Assembly: GCF_016862555.1 (NCBI RefSeq)
Contig: NZ_BONE01000041.1
Span: forward strand, 1-64,000
Reading direction: 5' to 3'
Length of the DNA: 64,000 nucleotides
Origin: Asanoa siamensis
GTDB taxonomy: Bacteria > Actinomycetota > Actinomycetes > Mycobacteriales > Micromonosporaceae
This document shows positions 15,966-24,779 of this stretch, in pieces. Numbering within the stretch: position 1 is the first letter of the stretch; each line of letters opens with the position of its first letter. Position numbers and translations under genes: made by a program. The notes beneath the pieces were generated by a model. That model had not been told where the DNA came from. It was given only the letters and a program-made list of their open reading frames with translations, and ran no database searches.

Positions 15966-16583
15966 ATGACTGGTGCGACCGCCAAGCAGCGGCGGGTCTG
16001 GGACAAGAGCGCGTCCAGCTACGACCGGCAGATCGCGCTCGTCGAGCGGGTCTGGTTCGGCGACGGGCGCTCCTGGCTCGGCCGGCGCGCCCGGGGCCGC
16101 GTGCTCGAGGTGGCGCTCGGCACCGGGCTCAACCTGGCCCACTACGCGCCCGACGTCACGATCACCGGCATCGAGCTCAGCCCGGAGATGCTGGCGATCG
16201 CCCGCCGCCGCGCCGCCGACCTCGGCCGCGCGGCCGATCTGCGCGAGGGCGACGCCGAGCACCTGCCGTTCGGCGACGGATCGTTCGACACGGTCGTCTG
16301 CGCGTACGCCCTGTGCAGCATCCCCGACCCGCGCGCGGCGATCGCGGAGATGGCCCGCGTCCTCGTGCCCGGCGGGATCCTGCTGCTGGTCGACCACATC
16401 GGCAGCAGCGTGGACCCGCTGCGGGGCGCCCAATGGCTCTTCGAGCGCGTGACCATCCCGCTGGCCGGCGAGCACTTCACCCGGCGCCAGATCCACCTCG
16501 TCGAGGCGGCGGGCCTCGTGGTGGAGGAGACCGAGCGACTCAAGGCCGGCACCGTCGAGCGCATTCTGGCGCGAAAGCCCTAG
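15966..16583 (+). CDS. Class I SAM-dependent methyltransferase (UbiE/PhcB-like)
   Basis: 205-aa methyltransferase. It starts KQRRVWDKSASSYDRQIALVER, with motif I VLEVALGTGLNLAHY, motif II GIELSPEMLAIARRR, motif IV GSFDTVVCAYALCSIPD and post-motif VLVPGGILLLVDHI. This layout matches small-molecule or phospholipid methyltransferases. It is divergent from the MerR-operon promoter (about 35 bp away), so it might be co-regulated, but no functional link is visible. It ends 3 nt inside the convergent DUF2470 gene. Confidence 0.85.
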   Translation: MTGATAKQRRVWDKSASSYDRQIALVERVWFGDGRSWLGRRARGRVLEVALGTGLNLAHYAPDVTITGIELSPEMLAIARRRAADLGRAADLREGDAEHLPFGDGSFDTVVCAYALCSIPDPRAAIAEMARVLVPGGILLLVDHIGSSVDPLRGAQWLFERVTIPLAGEHFTRRQIHLVEAAGLVVEETERLKAGTVERILARKP

Positions 16584-16885
16584 CTCGCGTCGGGCCGCGG
16601 GGTGACGCCGAGGAGCGCGCAGGACTCGCGGTACATCCAGGCCGCCTCGGCGCGGACCTGCCGGCGTTCGGTGAGGGTGGCCCGGAACGGGACCCGGACC
16701 GGCACGGGCGCACCATCCACAGTGGCCTCGAACTCCATGCCGGCCGCGTCCATGCCGGTCATCGCGGCCGCGGTCGCGCCGGGCTGGCGGCCCAGCCCCT
16801 GGCAGATCACCCGGCAGTCGTCGGCGTGGTCGCCGTTCATGTGCCGCATGATGGCCGTGACCACGTCGGGGGTGAAGGGGTTCAC
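16580..16885 (-). CDS. DUF2470 domain protein, heme oxygenase partner
   Basis: 101-aa DUF2470 protein (NPFTPDVVTAIMRHMNGDHADDCRVI start; the HMNxDH motif is typical of the family and of the HugZ/FMN-binding-related C-terminal domain). The GTG start overlaps the heme oxygenase stop (GTGA), so it is made with that enzyme. In the family this domain binds heme or assists heme handling; a role in delivering or degrading heme is likely here. It is under the same iron-box promoter as heme oxygenase. Confidence 0.85.
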   Translation of the reverse strand: MNPFTPDVVTAIMRHMNGDHADDCRVICQGLGRQPGATAAAMTGMDAAGMEFEATVDGAPVPVRVPFRATLTERRQVRAEAAWMYRESCALLGVTPRPDAS

Positions 16886-17535
16886 GCGGCCTCCTCGCCC
16901 GATTCCGGCGGCAGGACGGCCCGGCCGACCTCGTCGACCAGCGCCACGTTGAGCCGGTAGGCCAGCGAGATCTCGTCGACGAACCGGTCCTGCTCGACGG
17001 CGTCCCAGGGCGCCTCGTCCAGCAACTCGCGGTAGTGCTTCTTGAAGGCGCCGGGCCGCACGCCCGCGAAGGAGTAGAAGCTCGTGCCGGCGTCGGTCAG
17101 CCCGTACGCCTGCTGCAGCGACTGTCGCATGATCTGCCCGCCGGACAGGTCGCCGAGGTAGCGCGTGTAGTGGTGGGCGACGAAACCCGCCGGCCAGGTG
17201 AACGCCGCCTCGCGGAGCCGGTCCCGATATTCCGATGTGGACTCACCCGGCGCGATCCGCGCCTCCCAGTCGGCGCCCAGCAGGTGGGCCAGGTCGGCGC
17301 GCAACGCGGGCACCCGGTGCAACTCGTCGAAGACGAACGCGCCGGCGACCGGGTCGTCGCGCATCGCCTCGGCGGCCGCCTCGAGCGTCTCGTAGACGAA
17401 GAAGAGCTGCGCGGCCAGCGCCGCGTATCCGGCCCGGTCCAGGCGACCGGCGAGCAGGGCGTCGAAGTAGGCGGTGCCCTGCGCCGACGCGTGATCAGCC
17501 CGGGTCTGCTCCCGAAGTCTCATCGCGAATCCCAC
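16882..17535 (-). CDS. Heme oxygenase (biliverdin-producing)
   Basis: 217-aa canonical heme oxygenase. It cleaves heme to biliverdin, CO and Fe(II), releasing iron. Proximal-His region LREQTRADHASAQGT, and the signature HYTRYLGDLSGGQIM over the distal helix with its flexible glycines. GTG 17535 is favoured by GGAGG at 7-nt spacing; an internal Met lies at 17523. A palindromic iron box TTAGGCGAGCCTAA sits 15 nt upstream, so expression should rise when iron is low. It forms an operon with the DUF2470 gene. Confidence 0.95.
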   Translation of the reverse strand: MGFAMRLREQTRADHASAQGTAYFDALLAGRLDRAGYAALAAQLFFVYETLEAAAEAMRDDPVAGAFVFDELHRVPALRADLAHLLGADWEARIAPGESTSEYRDRLREAAFTWPAGFVAHHYTRYLGDLSGGQIMRQSLQQAYGLTDAGTSFYSFAGVRPGAFKKHYRELLDEAPWDAVEQDRFVDEISLAYRLNVALVDEVGRAVLPPESGEEAA

Positions 17536-17550
17536 GTCATCACCTCCAAG

Positions 17551-17564
17551 TTAGGCGAGCCTAA
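17551..17564. promoter_or_regulatory. IdeR/DtxR-type iron box
   Basis: TTAGGCGAGCCTAA is a near-perfect palindrome matching the core of the DtxR/IdeR operator (TTAGGnnAGCCTAA type). It lies 15 nt before the heme oxygenase start, where repressor binding would block initiation or early transcription. Confidence 0.8.
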
Positions 17565-17646
17565 GATGAAACCCGGCGGGAGCGAATCAGCAGAACGGAT
17601 GATCCGCAAACTTTGCGCATATGGTGCGCCCCGCGGGTGATAATCG

Positions 17647-18141
17647 GTGCCGATGAACCGTGGTCGACCGACGCCGCTCGAGTGGGCCGCGGCGCCCTGG
17701 GTGCCGGCAGGGATCTACGGCACGGTCATCTGCGCCTCGACCCTCGCGGCGGCGGGCAACTATCCGGCCGGCCGCGTCGCGCTGATCGTCCTGGTCACGC
17801 TGCTGGTCTACTGGCTCGCCGAGCGGTACTCGGAGCTGCTGGGCCTGGCGGGCCAGGGCCCGATCGGCCGCCGCGAGGTGCTGGCCGCCCTCACCTCGGG
17901 CTGGGCCATGATCCAGGCGTCGGTCACCCCACTGCTGGTCCTGTTCTTCGCCCGGCTGGCCGGCGCCAGCCACGCGGCAGCCCTCGACGCGGCGCTGGCG
18001 TACACCGTCTTCCTGCTGGTCGTGCTCGGCTGGCTGGCCGCCCGCCGAGCGGGCCTGACGGGCTGGACCCGCTGGGCGGCAACATCCTTCTCCGGCATCC
18101 TCGGCCTGGTCGTGGTCGCCCTCAAGGCCGCCCTGCACTGA
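17647..18141 (+). CDS. Four-helix membrane protein, unknown function
   Basis: 164 aa with four hydrophobic segments (about residues 18-37, 43-61, 86-107 and 120-138), a WLAERYSELLG loop and a C-terminal fifth weak segment. Start at GTG 17647 or the Met two codons later. No family recognised with confidence; it is divergent from the iron-regulated heme oxygenase operon. Confidence 0.7.
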   Translation: MPMNRGRPTPLEWAAAPWVPAGIYGTVICASTLAAAGNYPAGRVALIVLVTLLVYWLAERYSELLGLAGQGPIGRREVLAALTSGWAMIQASVTPLLVLFFARLAGASHAAALDAALAYTVFLLVVLGWLAARRAGLTGWTRWAATSFSGILGLVVVALKAALH

Positions 18142-18662
18142 CCGGGGCACAGATTCCGATGAGCCAGAGCAGACTTTCTGACAACTTGCCAGCTCTTGAC
18201 GATATCTGTCAGCAGTTCAACCTTTCTGCTGTTGGCGCTTCCACCCGAGCCCGAAATAATCCGTGGGTAATGGTTCAGCCAAGGCATTCGTGCGCCCGGA
18301 GCCACCGCCCTTGTTCCCACCTGTGGGTGATCCACAAGGCACGGTGGATTTCGCTGTTGGGAGGTCGGCGTGACGGCATGGCTGAGCGGTCTTCGATCGC
18401 ACCCGCGTCACGGCAATGCCCTGGGCGTGACGATTGCCGGGCTTCCGCCGGGGCCTGATGGACGCGCCGGCGGGCCGCCCGGCGCGGAGGGCGCCGTTCG
18501 TCCTGCCGGTCACAGCGCCGCAAACCATGTCCTACGTAGCAAACCGGATCAAGTGATACGATACGCCTCACAGGGTGGGACGGCAATACCACCCATCGGG
18601 AGGCGGCCCGGCTGAGCAGCGGGAATGCCCTCAGCCGACGACGGACAAGGACGGGGATCGCC
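18142..18662. other. Intergenic region before the RiPP locus
   Basis: 521 bp between the membrane-protein gene and the first TPR gene. Short open frames here have no codon bias or recognisable motif, and no third precursor with a YAAH end is visible. The last 130 bp probably hold the TPR-gene promoter, with an AT-richer patch around 18548-18570. Nothing else is supported. Confidence 0.5.
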
Positions 18663-21218
18663 GTGACTGACCCGCGCGCAGCGACGACGCTGGCGGCAGG
18701 CCGAGGGACGGCGGGGCAAGAGGAGGCCCTACGCATCTGGGAGGGCGTCCCGCTGCGTAACCCCGCCTTCACCGGTCGTGAGATGCTCCTGCTCACCCTG
18801 CGGCAGGCGCTGGACCGCAAATCCAAGGCGTCGGTTCTTCCGCACGCGCTTCATGGCATGGGCGGCGTCGGCAAGACCCAGCTCGCGGTGGAGTTCGCCT
18901 ACCGTTTCGCGGAACGCTATGACGTGGTGTGGTGGATTCCCGCCGAACACCAGACGGTCGTGCTCCAGTCTCTGCGTGAGCTGGGCCGACGCCTCGGCAC
19001 TCCGGAAACCGCCAACCTGCAGCAGGCCGCCAGTCTCGTGCTCGATGAACTGACCAGGTCCACGCAGCGTTGGTTATTGATCTACGACAATGCCAGCAAT
19101 CTGGATGATCTGGTCAAGCTCATTCCGTCCGGTGGCGGCCACGTCATCCTCACGTCCCGCAACCAGACCTGGTCCGACGTCTGGGATCCGATCGAGGTCG
19201 ACGTCTTCGACCGCCCGGAGAGCATCGAACTCGTTCGCAAGCGCAGCGTCGACGTCACGTTGGAAGACGCGGAACGACTGGCCGAACGGCTCGGTGACCT
19301 GCCGCTCGCCTTGGACCAGGCAGCCTCGTGCCAGGCCGAGACGGGCATTCCGGTGCCCGAATACCTCGCTCAGCTCGACGAGCACATGCGCGCGTTGACC
19401 GCGCATGACCAGCAGTCCGAGAGCTTGAGCACGATCGCGGCGCTGGTTCGCCTGTCTCTCGAACGTCTCCGGGCCGATGCGCCACCCACCGCGGAGCTGC
19501 TGGAGCTTTTCGCGTTTCTGGGCGCCGAGCCGATCTCCGGAGGTCTGTTGCGCCGAGGGCGCGATGCCGACGTCTCGGCGGCGCTCAAGAGCGCGCTCCG
19601 CGACGAGACCCGCCTCGACCGCGCGATCCGGAAACTGAATCGCTACGGCCTGTCCAAGCCCGACGCCAACAGCAAGATTCAGGTGCACCGGCTCTTCCAG
19701 TTCGTGTTGCGCGACCAACTCGGTGAGGAGGCGGCCGAGCGCAGCCGGACGAACGTCCACCGGGTGCTGGCCTCCGCGAACCCGGGCTACGCCAAGAACG
19801 CGGAGACCTGGCAGACACATGCCGAGATCGGCCCGCACATCGAGCCGGCCGGGCTGGTCGACTCCGAACTGCTCGACGCTCGCCGCGTCGTCCTGGACCA
19901 GGTGCGATACCTGCAGCTCATCGGAGACCTGGACGGGTCCCGCAAGCTCGCGGAGTCGGCCTACCAGTCATGGTCCAAGGTCGAGGGTGCCCCGCTGCTG
20001 GGGCCCGAAGGTGAGCTCACGCTGCTCGCCGGCTCCCAACTGGCCGTGTCGCTGCGCCTCTCAGGTTTCAACGAGCGCGCCCGCACCCTGGCTGACGAGG
20101 TCTTCGCGCGGTTGCGCTCGAGTGCCGCCTTCGGCCCGGATCATGAGCACACCCTGAACGCGGCGACCGAGGTGGGTCCGAACCTGCGCGTCGCCGGCCT
20201 TTTCCGCGAAGCGCTCGAGCTCGACAAGGACACGGTTGCCCGCACACGCCGACTCTTCGGTGACGAAGACCCGGACACGTTGATGGCGCTGGGCAACCTC
20301 GCCGTCAACGAGCGCATGCTCAACAACTTCGCCGGCGCCCACAAGATCGACGCCGAAGCGGTCCAGACCTGGCAGCAGACCGTCAGCGAAAATGACATCC
20401 GGTTGTTGTTCGCGCAGACCAACCTGGCACGCGACCTTTACGGCATGGGCCGGTACGGGGAAGCGCTCGCACTGCAGCGCAACGTCTTCCCGCCCTTCCG
20501 CGAACAGCTCGGCTCGCACCACCCGAACGTCCTGCTCGCCGCCCGCACCTTGGCCATCACCCTCCGGAAGGTGGGCCGCTACAGCGACGCCTTGGCCGTT
20601 GCCGAGGAGCATTACCGCGGCACCATCAACAGGTACGGCGAAGACCACGAGCACTCGCTGGCCGCGGCGATGACCCTGGCCAACACCCTGCGGGTCAACG
20701 ACGATCTCGTACGTGCGAAGGACTTCGCGGACAACGCGACGAGTAGGTACCTCCGCGTCTTCGGAGCCGATCATCCCCTGACCCTGGCGGCGATGGTCAA
20801 CTTCGCGATCGTCCTGCGTGCACTGGACGAGAACGACCGGGCGCGAAAGCTCGACGAACGCAGCCAGGCTCAAATGATCGACAGGTTGGGTCAGACCCAT
20901 GGCTACACCCTGTGCGCGACCAGCGGCCTCGCGAACGACCTCGCCGCTGCCGGGGAGAGCGCCGAAGCCCGCCGGCTGTCGGAAGCGGTGCTGGCCACCT
21001 CCCGGGGGACCCGTGGTCCGGAGCACCACTACACGTTGGCGTGTGCCGTCAACGCGGCGCTCGACCTCATCACCGTTGGTGAGGATACGGCCGGTCACGC
21101 CATGCTGGACCAGGCTACGGCGGCACTTGCCGAGGTGCTCGGTGAGGAGCATCCGGAGGTTGTAGGCGCCCGGGAGCAGCATCGGATCGAGTGCGACATC
21201 GAGCCTCCGCCGACCTAG
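18663..21218 (+). CDS. fxsT: FxSxx-COOH system NB-ARC/TPR protein (paralog 1)
   Basis: 851 aa. An NB-ARC STAND ATPase core has Walker A GMGGVGKTQLAVEFA (about residues 64-78), the sensor-like VVWWIPAE, Walker B WLLIYDNASN and a LAERLGDLPLALDQAAS motif. From about residue 380 to the end it is a run of TPR-type repeats (for example GNLAVNERMLNNFAGAHKID and TLANTLRVNDDLVRAKDF), closing with the family ending ECDIEPPPT. Such proteins accompany FxSxx-COOH radical-SAM peptide systems; their role (regulation, scaffold or peptide sensing) is not known. GTG 18663 follows a weak GGGG. It is convergent with precursor gene 1 and paralogous to the protein at 21847-24705. Confidence 0.88.
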   Translation: MTDPRAATTLAAGRGTAGQEEALRIWEGVPLRNPAFTGREMLLLTLRQALDRKSKASVLPHALHGMGGVGKTQLAVEFAYRFAERYDVVWWIPAEHQTVVLQSLRELGRRLGTPETANLQQAASLVLDELTRSTQRWLLIYDNASNLDDLVKLIPSGGGHVILTSRNQTWSDVWDPIEVDVFDRPESIELVRKRSVDVTLEDAERLAERLGDLPLALDQAASCQAETGIPVPEYLAQLDEHMRALTAHDQQSESLSTIAALVRLSLERLRADAPPTAELLELFAFLGAEPISGGLLRRGRDADVSAALKSALRDETRLDRAIRKLNRYGLSKPDANSKIQVHRLFQFVLRDQLGEEAAERSRTNVHRVLASANPGYAKNAETWQTHAEIGPHIEPAGLVDSELLDARRVVLDQVRYLQLIGDLDGSRKLAESAYQSWSKVEGAPLLGPEGELTLLAGSQLAVSLRLSGFNERARTLADEVFARLRSSAAFGPDHEHTLNAATEVGPNLRVAGLFREALELDKDTVARTRRLFGDEDPDTLMALGNLAVNERMLNNFAGAHKIDAEAVQTWQQTVSENDIRLLFAQTNLARDLYGMGRYGEALALQRNVFPPFREQLGSHHPNVLLAARTLAITLRKVGRYSDALAVAEEHYRGTINRYGEDHEHSLAAAMTLANTLRVNDDLVRAKDFADNATSRYLRVFGADHPLTLAAMVNFAIVLRALDENDRARKLDERSQAQMIDRLGQTHGYTLCATSGLANDLAAAGESAEARRLSEAVLATSRGTRGPEHHYTLACAVNAALDLITVGEDTAGHAMLDQATAALAEVLGEEHPEVVGAREQHRIECDIEPPPT

Positions 21219-21237
21219 CCGGCGCGGGGAGTCCTGG

Positions 21238-21423
21238 TCAGGACGAGCTGCTGTGGGCGGCGTAGTAGTCGCCCGGCTCGGTCATCTCGTGGACGAGCCG
21301 CCGAAGCGCGGTGTTCAGTGCCGAGTCGTCGCTGGTGAGCACCGACTCCAACGGCAGCGCGTCGACGTTCGGTAGGTGCGGCTCCCCGTCTTGATCAGGA
21401 CTGCGTCGCATGGCCTCGTGCAT
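21238..21423 (-). CDS. RiPP precursor peptide 1 (YAAH core)
   Basis: 61-aa peptide ending GDYYAAHSSSS. The leader has the FxsA-like helix LPNVDALPLESVLTSDDSAL plus NTALRRLVHEM. It aligns with the second precursor over L-x-LE-x-V-x(5)-DS-x-L-x(3)-L-x-RL and the tail G-x(2)-YAAH-(S/G)-(S/T). ATG 21423 has GGAGG at 6-nt spacing, which rules out the longer upstream frame. It lies between the two TPR genes on the opposite strand, divergent from paralog 2. Known FxsA peptides end in FxSxx; here the only aromatic residues near the end are Tyr-Tyr and His, so a modified Tyr or His ring is the likely product (inference). Confidence 0.8.
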   Translation of the reverse strand: MHEAMRRSPDQDGEPHLPNVDALPLESVLTSDDSALNTALRRLVHEMTEPGDYYAAHSSSS

Positions 21424-21846
21424 CTGATGCCTCCATCCGGTGCGCTGGCGGGTTATTCGGTTCACGCGACGTGGTCCGCCAGAAGGCAGCCATCCGCCGC
21501 GGCGGGCCCGGATGCGACGCAACCATCGCTGAGACGCAATGAGCGGCCGCGGTGCACCCGCACCGCTGCGCCGCCATGCTCTGCGACCACGATACGTCGA
21601 CATCCGTCGCTTCCCCAAGCCTTGCGTCACGGCAAGTTAGCTATGCGTAATGGGCTGGGAAAGATCCACTTTAAGGCGACAGTGGAGAAACGTAGATCAA
21701 TTCTGTCGGCCTCCGGTCAATGATTGCGGATGGTTACCCGGTTGTGCGCGAATGTAGAATCGTTGACCTGACAGAAATTGACGTCAGTTGGCAGTGGGCT
21801 AGGCCGCCCGGTCGAGCCGTCGAGTGTGGATCAGGAGAGTGGGCGG
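21424..21846. other. Divergent promoter region of precursor 1 and TPR paralog 2
   Basis: About 420 bp with lower GC near 21640-21790. It must hold the promoters of the leftward precursor and the rightward TPR gene. Longer in-frame extensions of both genes run into it but lack coding character and ribosome-binding sites. No other gene is seen. Confidence 0.5.
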
Positions 21847-24705
21847 GTGCCGCAGCATGATCTCCTGGCCGAACTTGACCTACTTCACCGTGCTGCCGGC
21901 CGGCCTTCCTATCGTCGCATCAGCAACGAAATTCGTCGTCAGAACCACATGCCTGACACCGTGAGCCACGAAACGGTGGGCTCCATTCTGCGTGGTGAGG
22001 CCCTCGTTCGCTGGTCCAAGGTCGAGTGCGTGGTGCGCCAACTGGCCGCGATGGCGGTCCACCGCCCGGATCCGGACGACGAGGTGCGTCGGTTCCACGT
22101 GCTCTGGACGGCGGAGTTCGATTCCCAGACCGCTGATCCGATGCCGCCACGACAGTTCGATCCGATCGCGGCGTCGGTGATCGACGCGGGGCGTGCGAGA
22201 GCGACTTCCGACTTCCCGTCACCGACCACCGCTCAGTCCGTCGTCGGGGCGAACGGTGGGCGATCGATCGGCATGGCACCGCAGCGGAACCGTGGCTTCA
22301 CCGGTCGTCGCGAACTGCTCGAACAGGTGAGATCCAAGCTCGGGGAACAGCCCTGGAAGCCGCTGGTCCTGCACGGCCTGGGTGGCGTGGGCAAGAGCCA
22401 GCTCGCGCTGGAGTTTCTGCACCGGTACGCACGCGACTACGAGTTCGTCTGGTGGATCACCGCGGAGGACCCGTCCCAGGTCACGCCCGCGTTGGCGACA
22501 TTGGGCGAACGGCTCGACTGGCAGTCCAGCTTCGACATGGCACAGACCGTCCGGAGCGTGCTTGCCCGGCTGGAGACCGGCGTTCCGCGCTGGTTGATCG
22601 TCTACGACAACGCCGGTGCGCCGGACGAGATCCGCTCGCTCGCGCCGCAGGGCGGCGGCCACCTGCTGATCACGACGCGGGACCCCGCCTGGCTGGCGAT
22701 CGGCCGTCCGGTCGAGGTCGACGTGTTCACCCGGCCGGAAAGCGTCGAGCTGCTCTGTGCCCGCGGCCATGACATCGGCTTCGCCGAGGCCGACCAGCTC
22801 GCAGAACGCCTGGGCGACCTGCCGCTCGCACTCGAGCAGGTGGCGGCCATGCAGTCGGCCACCCGCACGCCGGTCGAGGAATACTTCCGCCAGTTGGACG
22901 ATCGTGCGTTGCAGTTTCTCGAGTCGATGCCCCTCGGCGACTACCGCACCGCCATCGGCACGGCCTTCGTGGTGGCGGTGGAGCGGCTCAACGAGGAGTC
23001 GCCGACCGCCGCCGCCCTGCTCAGCCTGCTGTCGTGCGTGGGAGCCGAACCCATCTCGCGCACCCTGTTACGCAGTGGTGCCCACCGGGTGCCCCCACCG
23101 CTGGGGCGGCTGCTCGACCAACCGGACCTGCTGGACGAGACGATCTGGCAACTCCGCCGGTACGGCCTGGTCAGAGTCGTCGACAACGGGCAGACACTCC
23201 AGGTGCACCGCCTCATCCAGGCCATCGTCCGCGAGGCGATGTCCGTCGAGGAGCGTGCCGGCGCCTACGCCAACGCACGGCTCCTCCTGGCCGCGGCCAA
23301 CCCTGGTCGCCCCCGGGAGCCGTTGACCTGGGACATGTACGCACGGATCGGCCCGCATCTGCGCGCCGCGCGCATGGTCGAAGCGATCGAGCGGGACGCA
23401 CGGCAGGTACTCATCGATCACGCCACCTACCTTTCCGAGATCGGCGACTTCGAGGGCAGCCGTCGGCTCAGCGAGGAGGCGCTCGAGGCGTGGGCACCGG
23501 GGGCTGCCGACGACGTCCAGGTGGTCACCTGCCTGCGTCGGCTGGTCGCCGCGCTGTTCGCGCTGGGCCGCCACGGCGAGGCGTACCGCCGGGCCGAGGA
23601 GGCCAGGATGCGGCTAATCGACCATCCGGACTACGGTCGCGATCATCCAGCCACACTCGAGTTGTCCGATGTGCTGGCCGTCCTGCAGCGGGTGTTCGGC
23701 AGATACTCCGAGGCGCTGAGCCGCGACAGGGAGATCGTCGAGGGTTACCGGCGCACTCGTGGCGACAACCACCCGGAAACCCTTGCTGCCCGCAACAACC
23801 TGGCGGCCAGCCTCCGCGCGGTGGGCGACTTCCGGGCCGCGCAGGAGATCGACGAGGTGCTCGTCAAGACTCGGCGTGAGCTGCTCTCGTCGGACCACCA
23901 GCAGACGCTGCTATCCGTCTCGAACCTCGCCCGCGACCTGTATGGCATCGGTGATTACGCGGCTGCCCTGGATCTTCAGCGCTCCACCTGTTCGGCGTAT
24001 CGTTCTCGGCTCGGAGACCGGCACCCGCTGGTGCTCGCCGCTTGGCGGACCATCGTGCAGGGTCTGCGGAAAACCGGCCAGTACGGTCCGGCGATCGAGG
24101 AGGGCCAGCGGCTCTTCGTCGTCGCCCAGACGCACCTGGGGGCGGACCACGAGTTGACGTTGGCGACGATGATGACCTACGCCAACACCCTCCGCGCGGC
24201 CGGCGATGTCTACCTGGCTTCGAACCACGCCGCCGACGCCGTCGATCGCTATCGCCGCACCTACGGCGAGCACAATCCCCTGACGTTGGCCGCGGCGACC
24301 AACCAGGCCATCGTGTTGCGCGCGGTGGGTGAGCGCCGCCTGGCCCGTCGAGTGGGCGAGGCGAGCCTGAGTGCCCTGCGACAGGTGCTCGGGCCCGACC
24401 ATCCCTACGCGATCCTCGCGGCCACGGGTGTCGGCAACGACCTGACGCTGGCCGGTGAGCACGAGATCGCCCGTCGTCTGCTCGCCCGGACGTTGGAGGA
24501 CGCCAAACGTATGTGCGGCGACCGGCACCCGGACACCTTGGCCTGCGGGGTCAACCTCGGCCTGCTGTTGCCCTCGGACCAGCCGGCCCTGCTCGAAGCG
24601 AGCATCGACGGGCTGCGGCGGTCCTTGGGCGCGCGTCACCCGGTGGTGGAGGCCGCCATGGCGGGTCGGCCGGTGGAATGCGAAATCGAGCCCCCACCGG
24701 TTTAG
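21847..24705 (+). CDS. fxsT: FxSxx-COOH system NB-ARC/TPR protein with HTH-like N-terminus (paralog 2)
   Basis: 952 aa from GTG 21847, which has GGAGAG 7 nt upstream; a TTG at 21778 would add 23 residues. Unlike paralog 1 it begins with an extra domain, PSYRRISNEIRR to SHETVGSILRG, resembling a helix-turn-helix, then a linker and the NB-ARC core (Walker A GLGGVGKSQLALEF, VWWITAE, WLIVYDNAGAP, LAERLGDLPLALEQ). TPR repeats fill the second half (AARNNLAASLRAVGDFRAAQ, LATMMTYANTLRAAGDVY), ending ECEIEPPPV. It lies 74 nt upstream of the radical SAM gene on the same strand. The DNA-binding-like domain suggests it may control the locus (inference). Confidence 0.88.
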   Translation: MPQHDLLAELDLLHRAAGRPSYRRISNEIRRQNHMPDTVSHETVGSILRGEALVRWSKVECVVRQLAAMAVHRPDPDDEVRRFHVLWTAEFDSQTADPMPPRQFDPIAASVIDAGRARATSDFPSPTTAQSVVGANGGRSIGMAPQRNRGFTGRRELLEQVRSKLGEQPWKPLVLHGLGGVGKSQLALEFLHRYARDYEFVWWITAEDPSQVTPALATLGERLDWQSSFDMAQTVRSVLARLETGVPRWLIVYDNAGAPDEIRSLAPQGGGHLLITTRDPAWLAIGRPVEVDVFTRPESVELLCARGHDIGFAEADQLAERLGDLPLALEQVAAMQSATRTPVEEYFRQLDDRALQFLESMPLGDYRTAIGTAFVVAVERLNEESPTAAALLSLLSCVGAEPISRTLLRSGAHRVPPPLGRLLDQPDLLDETIWQLRRYGLVRVVDNGQTLQVHRLIQAIVREAMSVEERAGAYANARLLLAAANPGRPREPLTWDMYARIGPHLRAARMVEAIERDARQVLIDHATYLSEIGDFEGSRRLSEEALEAWAPGAADDVQVVTCLRRLVAALFALGRHGEAYRRAEEARMRLIDHPDYGRDHPATLELSDVLAVLQRVFGRYSEALSRDREIVEGYRRTRGDNHPETLAARNNLAASLRAVGDFRAAQEIDEVLVKTRRELLSSDHQQTLLSVSNLARDLYGIGDYAAALDLQRSTCSAYRSRLGDRHPLVLAAWRTIVQGLRKTGQYGPAIEEGQRLFVVAQTHLGADHELTLATMMTYANTLRAAGDVYLASNHAADAVDRYRRTYGEHNPLTLAAATNQAIVLRAVGERRLARRVGEASLSALRQVLGPDHPYAILAATGVGNDLTLAGEHEIARRLLARTLEDAKRMCGDRHPDTLACGVNLGLLLPSDQPALLEASIDGLRRSLGARHPVVEAAMAGRPVECEIEPPPV

Positions 24706-24779
24706 CGTCCAGAACGCGTAGGGAGACTTAGCCCATGATTGGCCGATTTGTCACTCCGTCGGCGATGAGGTGTTGACCC

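Noticed and set aside
18370-18615. 81-aa frame in the gap before the first TPR gene
   Set aside because: No ribosome-binding site, Gly/Pro/Arg-rich, no similarity to the precursor peptides.
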